Assembly (NCBI GenBank): GCA_033558025.1
Contig: JAUCEF010000013.1
Coordinates: forward strand, 2,783,001-2,847,000
Origin: Phytophthora sp. 'mugwort'
Lineage: Eukaryota > Oomycota > Peronosporomycetes > Peronosporales > Peronosporaceae
Length of the DNA stretch: 64,000 nucleotides
Direction: 5' to 3'
Both the position numbers and the translations under genes were made by a program. Position 1 is the first letter of the stretch; the number at the start of each line of letters is the position of its first letter. The notes beneath the pieces were generated by a model that saw only the letters and a list, made by a program, of their open reading frames with translations, had not been told where the DNA came from and made no database searches. This document shows positions 22,017 through 33,735 of the stretch, one piece after another.

Positions 22017-23270
22017 TTGGTGGAAATACGATCTTTCTCATTTGATTGGCTAATCGTTAAGATTCCGCCAATCAGGGCTCGAATGAGATATTTGAACTTG
22101 GCGCGAAACCGCACGCGTCAAACTCAGTGCGGCGAGCTCACAACACAACTTCCCGCCCCACCCACACATCGACAAAGCTCGCGCCCGAATCAAGACTCTG
22201 GCTAACGCGACTACAGAAGCTGCTGATCTGCAAACGGTACCAAGAGGCACACGCGCTCTCGTACGCTGAGCTGGCCCACTGGGCTCAAGCTGAGTTCGGC
22301 CTTGATACAGCCCCCGACAAATCAACTGTTTGCCGCATGCTTGCAGCGCGCGAGGGGTTGAAGCGAGAGGCCCGAGAACAAGCGTCGCGCCGCCTGCTGT
22401 ACAGCTCAAGCTTGACGTGAACGTCGTGGCGTTTATAGTGTTAGCGGAACAGGAAGGCATCTGTCTAAGCGGTGAAGTGATCATTTTTTATGCCAGAAAC
22501 TTTCAAAAAAACTCCGACTGCCCCCTCGCCATCAAACCCGCTTTGGTCGCTCCTGGCTTCGCTGTTTACAAGAGCGATATGGATTCCGCTGGCGCCACGC
22601 CTACGGCGAGTCGTCATCCGTTGACCTCGACAACGTGCGTGGAGAGGTGGCCCAAATTTAGGCCATTGTGGCTACGTACGTTCCGCGGGACGTTTTTAAT
22701 ATGGATGAGTCAGCATTTTTCTACAAAGCCGTCTCGCGGGGCTCAATTTGCAAGACGGAGGCGCCTGCATTGAAGCAGAACAAGGCACGGGTGGCAATGG
22801 CGTGCTGCGCAAATGCGGACGGATCGGAAAAGCGCCCGCTGCTGTTTGTCTGGGCCGCGGAGAAGCTGCGCTGGCTGAAGGATAAACCGCGAGAGTTGCA
22901 CTATATGGGTACTAAGAAAGGTTGGATGACATCATGGATGTATCAGCAGTGATTGCTTGGCTTCGAGGAAGACATGCAGCGGCAGGGCAGACACGTGTTA
23001 CTGCTAGTCGACAACGCATCGTCTCATGACGAGACAGGGCTCAGCTTATCCCACGTACGGGTTGAAAAACTGCCGCCTAATACGACCGCCAAGATCCAAC
23101 CCATGGACCAAGGTATCATATACTGTGTGAAACGCTCGATACTGAGCATGAAATGATGCACGCTCTCAGGTATCTTGGCGAGGGGGTGAAGATGCTTATC
23201 AAGTTGATCTGTTAACTGTAATGAAGTGGTGCAATTCAGCTTGGGACAACGTGACGGCGGCCACCACACA
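22017..23270 (+). pseudogene. Second pogo-type transposase lineage, broken
   Basis: The plus-strand pieces give a Leu-rich helix-turn-helix (LSYAELAHWAQAEFGLDTAP, then DKSTVCRMLAA) near 22257-22340. Then come VPRDVFNMDESAFFYKAV with the first catalytic D near 22690, KARVAMACCANADGSEK, and KGWMTSWMYQQ followed by a TGA. LLLVDNASSHDE near 22998 holds the second D, and LPPNTTAKIQPMDQGII near 23070 holds the third acidic site. One stop and two frameshifts interrupt it. It differs in sequence from the neighbouring Tigger copy and lies in the opposite orientation, so it is a separate insertion. Confidence 0.7.
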
Positions 23271-23597
23271 GAAGTGCCGGCTACATTCTACGCTAGTCAG
23301 TAAAAGCAGCATTTCCTTCATGTTGAACTAATCCAATACAGTCTTTTCTATGGGCTTTTTCAGTCCAAATAGCCTTTCAGTGTCAGTGCATATCAGAGGT
23401 TGCTTTTTCACGCACATTACTGTATTATATGAAATTCTATCTATCTTCTATCAAAACGGTTTAAGCTCGGTCATACCGATATCCGCACCCTATGCCAATG
23501 TCACTCTTTCGCGAGAGTGCCCGTCAGCCACACATCACTTGCACTTGAAAACGGGGGGAGCACAGCGCACCGAGAAGGGAACAATCACCTTGCGATC

Positions 23598-24856
23598 ATG
23601 GCGTCCAGGAGTCTCCTCCGTCGCACGGCTCGACTCGCCGCTGGGTCCGCCATCAAGCGCAGTTTTGCCTCCGTTGCATCCGCGTCGGTGATGGGCCGCC
23701 AATGTTTCAACTCGACGTCTGATGCTGTTCAGATCCGCCTGCAGAGCACGCAGTCGACTTCTGCCAGCGAAGAAGCGCCCAAAACGGAGACATTAGGGGA
23801 CCCGGAGCAGCGCATCCTGGCCAAGGCGTTGGAACACGTGACGGATCATGGGTACGTTTCTCATCGACATTTTCAAGCGCTGTAGAAGCTGGGATATCCT
23901 TGGGTTTAATATCTGAAATGCTTTCTGCGGCTGCTCATTGTGCGCCAAATAGATGGACCATCGATGCTCTGGCAGCCGGTGCCACTGACCTCGGCTACCC
24001 GTCGGTAGCCCACGGCATGTTTCCGCGTGGAGCCGTGGAATTGGTGGAGTATTTCATGGACTCGTGCCTCGCCAAGCTGCGCACGACGCTAATTGTCAAC
24101 ACGGACAAGCTACAGGCGATGACGGTGGCTGAACGCCTCAAATTTGGTGTTCGCACGCGTCTGGAGATGCTGGAGCCGTTGATGTCGACGTGGCCGCAAG
24201 GTATGGCCGCTGGTGCTCTGCCGCAGAACGCACCCAGCACTGCCAAAAGACTGGCAAAGTTGTCGGATGAGATCTGGTACTTCGCCGGTGATAAGTCCAC
24301 GGACCTGTCCTGGTACACCAAACGCGCCATCCTTACGGGAATCTACGCCACTACTGAGCTGTTCATGCTGAACGACAAGTCGCCCAACTTTCAGGACACA
24401 TGGGCATTTTTGGACCGCCGTGTCGACGAAACGATCCAACTCGGAGATCTGCCCCAGAACGTAAGTGTCGGCATTTGGGCTGTAGATGGTGCTGAAAGGT
24501 GGCCTGACTAACCTTTTACGACTTGGTTTGCTTACCAGCTAAATGATGTGGCTGGCATGGCTAGTATTGGACTGCAGTCGGTGTTTTCGGCTGTGACGTC
24601 ACTCGCGGGTCCTCTGGCCAGTCAGATCATCTCCAACTCGCCTCTGGGCCGCGTGCCGAACCCGATTTCGGCTGTAGGAAGCGTGGTTCCCTCCTCGGTT
24701 GTATCGGCTGTTGCAGCAGGAATGCCATTCAGCGGCCCCTCCTCTGTGGGCGCGGCTGGAGATGACGCAATGGCTTTCAAGTCTAAGGACCTAAAGGAGA
24801 TTAACGAAGAGCTGGAAAAGCTCGGTGGGGTTGATACAAGTGAGCGACGAAGCTAA
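23598..24856 (+). CDS. COQ9: COQ9, ubiquinone biosynthesis lipid-binding protein
   Basis: COQ9 binds ubiquinone precursors in the mitochondrial matrix and presents them to the hydroxylase COQ7 within the coenzyme Q complex. Three exons, 23598-23851, 23953-24460 and 24539-24856, keep phase and give 359 residues. The start MASRSLLRRTARLAAGS is an Arg/Ala/Ser-rich presequence typical of matrix targeting. The COQ9 core follows: ALEHVTDHGWTIDALAAGAT, LGYPSVAHGMFPRGAVELVE and a TetR-like helical fold ending DLSWYTKRAILTGIYATTEL. TWAFLDRRVDETIQLGDL precedes the C-terminal membrane-contacting helix (IGLQSVFSAVTSLAGP). About 60 further residues, rich in Ser, Pro, Val and Gly and ending in a charged helix, exceed the usual family length. 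It is convergent with the MORN gene, 151 bp apart. Intact and well supported. Confidence 0.92.
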
Positions 24857-25007
24857 ATCGGAAAGATAGCTTGGCAAGAACTGTGTGCCGGCATCATGAT
24901 GAAGTGAAGATATGCAAACTACTTGCCGTAAAAATCCGTCATGCCCTCTTTAGGCACGATAAAAAACATAAGCAACAAACCTAAAAAGGTATTTCTTGAA
25001 TCATTGA

Positions 25008-26825
25008 CTACCCCGCTTCCTCTTCTTCACTCTCGTCCTCCTCCTCTTCAGCGCTGTTGTCCCCCTCGCCATCACTACCCCCGTCTTCGATGCTTTCACC
25101 ATATTCACTTTGATCACCACCAGTTTTGTCGTCTTCGCCGTCGCTGCTTTCATTTCTACTGCTCTCTGCTTCACGTTGTACTTGCTCCATAAATGCTTTC
25201 TTAGCCGCCACCTGTGCCTCACGCTTTTCGCGACGTGCGCGCTTTAAGTTGTCAATGCGCTCCTCTTCGTCACGTTCCATTCGAGCCTCTTCAGCATCCC
25301 AGAAAGCGTACTGCAGGTCCAAAGCACGCAGGTCATCACGCACACGAAGAAGTCTTCGATACCAGAGCTCTTGCTTCCAGCTAGTCTCTGCCTGTTCCCG
25401 CTTCACGAGGCGAATTGCCTCGCCAAGCAACAACGGTGGCCAATCAGTACGAAAAACCTCGCGCTTGTCCGGACAAAACAATCGGCCCTTTCCGCAAATA
25501 CGATTGTACCTCCACGTGCCAACGTACGAGTATCCCAGCGCACTGGTTTCCACGCCCTGGCCGTGACGCATATTATTATAGAACTCACCTTCGTAGAAAG
25601 CACCGCTCTGAAGCATCTGCAGTTTGCCCATTCCACAACGCTGACCTCTTTGGAAATCACCTTCGTACCGATATCCACGTTCCATCTCCATCACGCCGAA
25701 ACCAAGAAACTTGCCATCCGCAAACGCACCGGTGTATTTGACACCGTTCGGATACACCACGGTCCCATTTCCGCTTGGTACATTGTGGACGAATTCGCCA
25801 CGGTACTTGCCGCCATCAGCAAACGAGTAAACTCCAAGCGCGCCGTGCATTTCCCCATCCTTCCAGCGCCCGTTATACGAGAAGAATGCGTGTTTACCAT
25901 GGGATTCAAGCTGACCGCGCACTTGTGGCGCTAGTCCTGGCGGTGCATTCAGCACGGGCACCTCCGGAATCAATTCGAGCTTGTCGACTTCGTCTTCTTG
26001 ATTGTCTTTGGTCTGATTGGACTGTCGCTTTGGTGGTGGCTTTTTGACGCCGGCGATCGCTGCCTGTTGCTGCCGTTTGCGAGAGATATCTTCATCAACG
26101 TGAAAGGAACAGTCTCGAAATGCTCGCTGGAGCAGTAGTTGGTTCTTTTGACGTGGTTCGAGCGCTTTCGGTGCGTTCGGAGTTGCTAAGTCAACGGGTG
26201 GGGGTTTCATCGTGGCATCATACTGCCTCTGGTGAGCAGCCATGCGGATTTCCACGGTCGAGAGCTGCTCTGGTATCGCGAAGAAGGCCTGCTCAAGTCG
26301 ATTGAAGAGCACGGCGCTCCAGCGGTTAAGCTGAATCTGGTTGGACTTGAGAAACCATGGCGCGAAGCGCGCATGAACTTCTGGCAGTCCAACACGGCGT
26401 AGCATGCGGTAATAGAAGACGGTGCGCGGGTCTTCATCCTTGACTTTCTGTCGTACAGTCACCACAATTTGCACGAGGTTGTACGTGGCTCAGCAGCCAT
26501 CAGCGGTAGCAAGCTACTAGTATACAGAAACAAGTAACGTACACGTTGATAGGCAGCAAGACTCTTCCGGTCTTTGAGAATAAGAGCATTAATCTGCTTC
26601 ACAAGCTACATGATTGAAACCAAGCCGCGATATCGTGAGAAGCCCTTCGAACTCTCCAAGGCTAGTCAGCTTTATACTTACGTCGTGCATTTCTCGCTCG
26701 ACGCGCTTCTTGTCCTCTAGTTCTCTCCTTAAAATTTCGCGGATATACCGCTGCCGAGCCTCTTGCGGCGTCTCCTTCCTCGTCTTGTTGCGTCCAGGCC
26801 ACAAAGTTTGCATAGTCGACGACAT
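25008..26825 (-). CDS. MORN-repeat protein with acidic C-terminus
   Basis: MORN repeats form beta-hairpin arrays that bind lipids or partners, often at membranes or cytoskeletal scaffolds. Exon 1 (26682-26825) encodes a basic helix with QEARQRYIREILRRELED. A short exon (near 26605-26545, ending LAAYQR) and a long last exon follow. In the long exon at least six MORN units run in tandem: YNGRWKDGEMHGALGVYSF, YRGEFVHNVPSGNGTVVYP, YTGAFADGKFLGFGVMEM, YEGDFQRGQRCGMGKLQM, YEGEFYNNMRHGQGVETS and YVGTWRYNRICGKGRLFC. A charged helical region then ends in a run dominated by Glu, Asp and Ser. No signal or transmembrane segment is seen. The exact second intron border is uncertain. Its specific cellular role cannot be told from sequence. 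Confidence 0.85.
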
Positions 26826-29400
26826 TCTTAGCTATGCGCTCGCGGGCCACGTAATGATAGCGGGACGGTTAATTGTAGGCCTAACAGGCGTAACGCTCGA
26901 AGAAGAGCAACAAAAACATTAAGTAGCAATGTGCTAACGCGGCCGATTCAAAACATTGGAACTTAGTACTTTTACTACTAATAATTCTCGGAGAAAATCT
27001 ACAATTTGTACTGGAAAAGATGTCGGACGGCTTTATAGTCACATGCACACGGGACCCACGAGGAGAAACGTGCTTGCAACCTCAAACACCTTACATTAAT
27101 TATAGCAATGCTTTACGTTTTATGAGCAGCTTCACGTCCACAGAGAGGGACCGAAAACCGAGCGAGCTTGCGGGGCGGCGATATATATATATACATCACA
27201 AATGAGCAGCGTTCTCTCAGTGGTGTTTGAATACATTTGTGCTTCTACATCCGTCGGGTGGAGTCCGAAGACCTCCCCGGCTTTCAGTTTTAGCATGGAA
27301 ATTTTTACATCAGCGAGAACGAAGCGAAAAGTGACACAGAGGTAAGGAATACGAATAAACTTGAGAGCTGTCAGATGAAAAAAAGGGAATGACCGCATGT
27401 TTGGAAGAGGCGGTTGAGATTGATTTGACTGGACGAGCGCCGTCCAGAATTGAGCTCGAGTTAAGTATTGAGAAGATTGACCAATTAGCGGAGAAGACAC
27501 TGGACACAAGTGTGGTCCACAGGACAGAGCCTCATGTGTCCCACAAATATTACTGATCGATAACCTTTTGACACACTGGAGCCTCCAGTTGAGGTGCCAT
27601 GTGAGATCCAGACACGGAAGCTGCCGCACTGCGTACAGTACAATATGAGATGGTCCATCCTACGATCCTGCCGCATCGATGCGGCGTTTTGAAGAGTGGT
27701 TGCGCGCTATCAAGTCTCTAGCTGAGAGACTCTCCAGCGCTTAACAGCGACGGTACTGCTTCGTCATCGTGCCGACCCGGCCGCGAACAGTAGCGATTTC
27801 CGACGCATGGAGAAGGTGGGAATGCGCCGTCGCCACCCTGTCTTGCAGACGTTTTTTCGTGTTGTCCATGCTTGAAGCCACCGCCCGATCGGGACCAGCA
27901 ACGAAGTCTGCCCACTGACGACAGGGATGTCTACGGATGCAAAAGGGGCGATCGGTAGGCAAATCTCTCTTGCGGTTGCGCTTTATTGTCCATGGAGCAG
28001 GACACCTTATCCTATTATACATTGACATTACATGTAGTAGCCTCCGGCAGCGGCGCCGAAAAATCCTGCTAATTCAGGACGCCACCGAAATGACAGCAGC
28101 GGACACGAAGTTGCCATGAGGACCGTTTTCTCTGCGCGTGGTCCCACCTTACGTAGCCAAAACTGGGTATCAGAACTTGCAATTTGTAAGTGTGTAGATT
28201 ACCATAAGCATTGAGGGTAGGGGTATTATCTGATTGGCGCTCCTTAATAAGTCGCTCTGGCGCCAGCGTCCGCGCATCTTCCGGCTCCGCGTGGATCTGA
28301 TTTGCTATCGCACGCCAATATCTAGGTCGGCCCCGAAGCAATGATGGAGGCTCCGGGGCACCGATGAGCCGGCTGAACTGCCCCCAGCGGGGTCGGCGCT
28401 AAAATCCATCACCGTCAGCGAAAATTGGGCACTGTACACCCCATGCTACAGGGAATCGTGATCGATCCAACACACACCAGCTGCACACCAGCCGCTTGCA
28501 CTGCAAGTTGCAGACCGCCGAAATTGCATGCGGGTCAACATCGTTCGACAATCTCGGATTCCCGCCGGTCGTGCCGTTCATTCCTAACCGACTGTATTGT
28601 TCGAAGATCCTGCCCGTATCCGCGCGTCCACATTCCTCGCCACCAGGGCCGCGGGGGCCTCCTAGAACCGTTAGCGTAACACCGCCAACGCAAGGGTGGG
28701 TGGGCTTCATGTCAGGGTTGCAAGCGTCAATAGCCGCTGCGCATGCAGGTGCCCAACGCGCACGTGCGTCTGATTACGCTAGGCCCTATTCTTGCTTACA
28801 GTAGTTAGTCACGGGCGCGGGTAACCCGCGCATCAAGGCACTAACGCAGCGGCACCCTTCCCTGCCCATCTTATCTGGTGCCGGATTAGGGGGGCCTATG
28901 CTACATGTATTCGCAGGCAAGTTCAACGTGGTGCTGCCAATATGTGTCGGCGCTGACGCGCCGCCATTCTAAGCCGACGGTTACGAGTTGAAGTTGACTG
29001 CAACCTGCGAACGAACCAGCAATGACTTTTGCTCGGATTTCTCAGCTGGATTGCGATGCTAAAAGGCAAATACACCTGTCCTGCTGCTGAAGCCACCGTC
29101 GTCGCAGCGTGCGTCAATCGGGCGGATTGCAAGTGCTGGTCGCTGGTAATTACTGTACAAATTTTAGGGCACGTGGATATTGCGTGAAAGGCGAGGCAAT
29201 CGCCTGTTGCTAATACATGTAACCTCGCAGGGGTGACCGCTGCAGCGATATCTGGCCCGAGACCAGGAGCAGGCCAACCGGCCGAACTGGAAGCGCTGCT
29301 GCACTGCAGCGCGGTGGCGACGCTGGGCGCGTTCCTGCGCCTTTGCCTACTGATCTCAAAAGCCCAGCGGGGAAACTGCGCCGAAACGGAACGCGCTGGC
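26826..29400. other. Long stretch without an assignable gene
   Basis: Between the MORN start and the region upstream of the PP2C gene there are several open frames (27132-27629 minus, 27741-28028 minus, 28399-28710 minus, 28923-29522 minus). None shows a family motif, and they overlap frames on the other strand. A short AT dinucleotide run lies near 27180-27193. Old non-LTR retrotransposon debris is possible for 27.7-28.7 kb but I cannot show it. Confidence 0.35.
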
Positions 29401-29413
29401 GCCGTGAATTTCT

Positions 29414-29785
29414 GTGTGGCGTCGCGCACGGCAGCTCGTGTGGTCCGCAGGATGCGGTGGCAGCGATCAGACACGATGGCGAGCAGGTGGTTTTGCGCGA
29501 TACAAGCACCAAGTGAGTTCAAGTGACGCGTCGCGATTGGCCGGCGACTTGGCTGGCTCTTCCGGCCCGGCTTTGGGCGTCCACGCCAGCCCGAGCCCGG
29601 GCTGCAAAAATACTCCTTCCGTGGACGGCCTCATTCAGAGAACGGCAACCTCGACAGCAAGTGGCAAAAGCTGCCCTTCCTCAACATCAGCCCTATTTGC
29701 CTCTCCAGCATCTGGTGGAGCCGCCAGCAGCTCCGCTACATCCTCCATTCCGCGCGCAGTCACGGACCTCGACTCACTCGAATAA
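29414..29785 (+). CDS. Uncharacterised Ser/Ala-rich open frame, possibly a terminal exon
   Basis: From about 29496 the frame reads KHQVSSSDASRLAGDLAGSS and continues as a low-complexity Ser, Ala, Pro and Thr stretch to IPRAVTDLDSLE and a stop at 29785. The ending in Asp/Leu/Glu and the codon use look more protein-like than the surroundings. No upstream exon or domain is recognisable. It could equally be a chance frame in GC-rich promoter DNA of the PP2C gene, which starts 279 bp downstream on the same strand. Confidence 0.25.
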   Translation: MWRRARQLVWSAGCGGSDQTRWRAGGFARYKHQVSSSDASRLAGDLAGSSGPALGVHASPSPGCKNTPSVDGLIQRTATSTASGKSCPSSTSALFASPASGGAASSSATSSIPRAVTDLDSLE

Positions 29786-30063
29786 CACCGCACCAGCCGT
29801 AGTTGCACCACTTCGGTACGTTCGTTGATGGCTTGCTCCCCTGCATGCGACGCTCGGTAGTTTGATGGCTTGAAATGCGGAGAAAATAAAACACTCTTCT
29901 TCCATTTCGACCCACTCAGTCGCCCACTTGCATCCCGCGCGTGACCCTCCACTAACTGCTCGCCCGCCCACTTGCCATTTTGCAGCCGCCTCGTGCACGT
30001 CGCCGAAGCTCTCCGCCGAGTTTCGTGTACCCAGCAGCAATCATCCGCTTCCCCAAGCTCTCG

Positions 30064-31326
30064 ATGGGCTGTCAGACGTCTAAGGACGTTCTGCCGGCCA
30101 GCCCAAGTGAACAGCGTCCCAGCCTCAACCACATCTTTCTGCAGGCCGCCTCGAAACAGTATGCCCGCGATGAGAGTGGCGTCGGCGCCCACCGCCCACC
30201 AACCAGTGACTCGCACCGCGACGTCTTCAGCATCTTCGGTGAGCGCGGTATGACGCTTGAGGCCAACGCAGACGTCGAGTCCCCATCGGCCAGCAACTGC
30301 TCACCCGCCAGCCCCAACGGCAGTGTCTTCTCCACCGCCACTACCGCCTCGGACACCGAACGCACACTGGTGCTGCACCGACCTGCAGGCCAGTACTTCC
30401 CGCAACTCCGAGTGAGTTACGGCGTATACTCCGATACGGGCATACGCAAAAACAACGAGGACAGACAGACTACCACATCACGGAAAGTCGACGACGACCT
30501 CGTTGCTTTCTTTGGACTGTATGATGGACACGGTGGACCTGAAGTCGCCGAGTACTTGGCCGAAAACCTACACCAGAACGTCTTCAGTCACCTTCAGAAG
30601 CCCACAAATGAGCCGGAATCTGCCCGGAGTTTGCAGTGTCCTGATCTCGTTCTTGCGGACGCTGTTCGCACAGCATTCGCAGCTACAGATGAAGAAATCT
30701 TCAAAAAACAATTGCCCAGCGGATCCACCGCAGTGTCGGTTGTGGTTCGCGGCACCACGGCGCTAGTATCTTCTGTGGGAGACTCGCAGGTCGTATTGTC
30801 CACGAACGGACAGGCTAAGGATATGTGCATCGCCCACACACCAGAGCTCTCTAGTGAACGCGATCGGATCCTCGCAGCCAAAGGACAAATTTCCAAGGGC
30901 CGAATTTACGGCATGCTCGGAGTGTCGCGAGCCTTTGGAGATATCGACTTCAAGACGGGACGAGGAGAGTTTAAAAACAGATTCAACGGAGACCTGGTTA
31001 GCGCCACGCCCGACCTCGTTGTCCGCGAGATCACGAGCCAGGACGAGTTCATGGTCCTCGGCTGCGACGGACTTTACGACGTCATGGAGCCCCAGGACGT
31101 GGTGAACTTCGTGCGCACCAAGTTGGGTCTGCATGGAGACGTGCAGCACGCAACGGAAGAGCTCGTAAGCCACGCCATTGCACTTGGATCCACCGACAAT
31201 GTCAGCGCCATCATCATGTGCTTTAACCAGGACGAGCAAGAGGTCATGCCGGTGACGCCCATCGAGGCGGCCCAGGCGGCCGAAGCTCAGAAGAAGCGTG
31301 CGGCTGCCACTGTGGACTCCGTATGA
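30064..31326 (+). CDS. PP2C-family Ser/Thr protein phosphatase with N-terminal acylation motif
   Basis: PPM/PP2C phosphatases dephosphorylate Ser/Thr residues using two Mn/Mg ions. I start at 30064 rather than at the earlier in-frame ATG (29980) because it gives MGCQTSKD, a pattern for Gly2 myristoylation with Cys3 palmitoylation; the protein is then 420 residues. After a Ser/Pro-rich disordered N-terminus of about 110 residues the catalytic motifs appear in order: RKNNEDRQ (about 128-135), FGLYDGHGG (metal-binding Asp and Gly, about 150-158), SGSTAVSVVV, SVGDSQVVL, GVSRAFGD (about 286-293), LGCDGLYDVM (about 332-341) and GSTDNVSA (about 376-383). All aspartates that coordinate metal are present. 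No intron is needed. Acylation predicts plasma-membrane or endomembrane attachment. It is convergent with the PUS3 gene. Confidence 0.92.
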   Translation: MGCQTSKDVLPASPSEQRPSLNHIFLQAASKQYARDESGVGAHRPPTSDSHRDVFSIFGERGMTLEANADVESPSASNCSPASPNGSVFSTATTASDTERTLVLHRPAGQYFPQLRVSYGVYSDTGIRKNNEDRQTTTSRKVDDDLVAFFGLYDGHGGPEVAEYLAENLHQNVFSHLQKPTNEPESARSLQCPDLVLADAVRTAFAATDEEIFKKQLPSGSTAVSVVVRGTTALVSSVGDSQVVLSTNGQAKDMCIAHTPELSSERDRILAAKGQISKGRIYGMLGVSRAFGDIDFKTGRGEFKNRFNGDLVSATPDLVVREITSQDEFMVLGCDGLYDVMEPQDVVNFVRTKLGLHGDVQHATEELVSHAIALGSTDNVSAIIMCFNQDEQEVMPVTPIEAAQAAEAQKKRAAATVDSV

Positions 31327-31877
31327 ACCAGTTATCCCTTCCGAACTAAGGCAAAGCGATCTCCAACAACACGCAGCAGCCTTCACATGTACCATAGAAA
31401 AAAGACAAGGCTGCTGGCGCAAGTGGAGCCACTAGCCCGTGTACTATTAGTTAGTTTATCTAGCAGTATTTACTAAAAAAAAATGTTTGACCACGTTCGC
31501 TGGCGTAGCACAGAATCTGTGCCGCAGATCCTTGGAAGTCGTACCGCAGACACTGTCTGCCAGACAGACACATTGGCAGACGAAGCAGCTTCGCTCATCT
31601 GAACCGATCCAAATTTTTGTTAAACTCAGTTTTGGAGACATTTGGTTCGAAGACCTCGCGTCGAGGTTCTTTCGTCTGCAGATTGACTGGCTAGCATGCG
31701 TCTGTGCAGCTATAGGCTTGTTCACGAATTATCAGAACCGCGATGAGTCATCTATGGTCATCGGATGATCATAGAAAAGCACAGTACATGTACATGTGAG
31801 ATGTACGTTTCGATCCACTAAGAAAACGCTTTGCTCGGTCTACAGTAAACTGGATGGTTTTATTCTCTATCAACAGA

Positions 31878-33636
31878 TCAGGACGACGCCGCGGCAGCCG
31901 CCTCGTGCACGTTTGCGTGATCCCTGCTCTCTGTCTTGACCTCCTTGGCGGCCTGCATCGTAAACTCCCCTTCTTCATCGCGCCGGCGCTTGCGCTCCAG
32001 AGCTTTGCGTTTGCGCTCATCGACGGAGTGACCCGTGTCTCGCTTCGCCAGTGGCAACGTCTTCCGCTTCTTGGACAATGGTAACAACGGACTCACGTCC
32101 TTCCACGCTACCATGCCACCTTTGTTCGTCAATAGGTTGCGCTCCCGCATTAACTGCTCCAGTTTAGGCGCATAGTGATCCAAATCGTTCACCACGAGGC
32201 CTGCATCTACCTGGAACGCCTCTAGCGCATTGAGGTGGCTGCGCAACATCGCTGCTTGTACGCTACGCTGCTCCCACAACTCGGTGAGCTGGGCGTGCAC
32301 CTGTAGCAATGCGAGCGGCGTATACTCAAAGCGTGGACCGGATCCCTCCGTATCGTTCGGGTCAGCAAAATAGCAGTCGTGCAGCACAAGTGGCAAGTCC
32401 GAAGCCATGTCGTACTGCGGCTTGCGCGGGGTTTGAGCAATATCCAGCAGCTTCGGGATGATACTAGGCTCCTCTCGTCCAGAGCCGATCAAAAACAACA
32501 CCTCAATCATGCAGCGCACCTGGTGCCACAGGAATGCGCGGCCGAACACCTCGCAACGGTACATCTGCTGGCTCGGATCATCGGCATGCTGGCCCGGGCA
32601 TTCCACAATTTCGAACGAGCGCACATTACGTTCATACACGTGGCAACTGGTGTCGATGCGGCAGAAATTGCGGAAATCGTGCTTACCGACAAGATGCTGT
32701 GACGCAGTTCGCATCTTTTCAATATCCAGGTCGCGCCGCACGAAAAAGTAACGATACATACGCGCCTTGCAGTCGAATCGAGCACTGAACTCTGGACGGC
32801 AGGACGCGACTGAGTACACCCGAATATCAGCCGGCAGCGCACGGTTAATGTGCGAGGCGTAGTCTACCTCAGTAAGTGTCTTCTCTTCTCCCGTTGACAA
32901 GCGCACTTGAAACTTCTCGCCGGGCCTCACGTCGTTAATGGAAGACGCACTAAGTAGCTCAGCAGTAGCTGGCAGGTTGGATCGCATTCGGAGCGCCACA
33001 ACTTGTCCAAAGGCGCTGACACCGCGGTCCGTCCGTCCACAGCGGGAGTACCCAGCGTCGTCAATATTTTCAATGAGCTTCGAGCGCACCAGAGCTTCCA
33101 GCAGATGGCGCTCCACTGTCTCCGGCATGTGGTCCTGTCGCGCAAAACCGGCGTACTTCTCTCCAAGATACAGGAATTTGACCGCGACAGCACGCATCGT
33201 GTAATTGCTCATATTGAACTCGCGCTTCTTCTTTTTCTTCTGCGGCTGGTGGGCCCCCGGTTCGTTGGCCTTATCAGCATTGCTTTCCTGTTTCAGAATC
33301 TGTTTCTCCTTCTTCGTCTTCTTCTTGCCGTCGGCCAACGCCGCCTGCCCCAGCTTCTGCACGGGGAGCCGCATCACCTTGGCAATGGCATTGTTCACAA
33401 TTTCTAGCATAGCCAAGTACAACAAACGCAGATTAATGAGACAAAATGTGTCAAAGCCCAAATGAGTGGCTGCGATTCGTCCAGCTGGGCGTACTTGGAC
33501 CGACGGCGTTGCGAAGCTCGTGCAAAATGGCCAAAAATTGCTCTGATGTCGCGTTGCTGGCGTTCAAAGTGCCCAAATCCTTCGGTAGCGAGGGAGACCC
33601 AGCAAGTGCTGGTGCTCTTGACGCGGTCGCGGTCAT
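31878..33636 (-). CDS. tRNA pseudouridine(38/39) synthase, PUS3/TruA type
   Basis: TruA-family enzymes isomerise uridine to pseudouridine in the anticodon arm; the eukaryotic PUS3/Deg1 branch modifies positions 38/39. A first exon 33495-33636 (ending LHELRNAVGP) joins in phase to 31878-33403 through a short GT-AG intron, giving about 555 residues. The catalytic signature SRCGRTDRGVSAFGQVVAL holds the essential Asp, with the RCGRTDRG form typical of PUS3. Others are YAGFARQ near the N-terminus of the domain, SARFDCKARMYRYFF, GKHDFRNFCRID and FLWHQVRCMIEVLFLIG. A Lys-rich N-terminal linker and a basic C-terminus (KRKALERKRRRDEEG) suggest nuclear targeting. Without the first exon a start at 33410 would be used. 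It lies 100 bp upstream-to-downstream with PRIM2 on the same strand. Confidence 0.9.
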
Positions 33637-33735
33637 TGGTTCTGTTTGTTGGTTAGGAAAACCTTTTTTGAGTTGAAAGTAAATATTTTTAGCTATCAGC
33701 CAATCGAACTTAACCCTAAAATGTAGCCATCTCTG

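Noticed and set aside
25126..26305. Plus-strand frames across the MORN gene
   Set aside because: Complement of the MORN coding sequence; Ser/Arg-rich composition comes from reading acidic codons backwards.
27180..27193. AT dinucleotide run
   Set aside because: Short simple repeat with no evident role.
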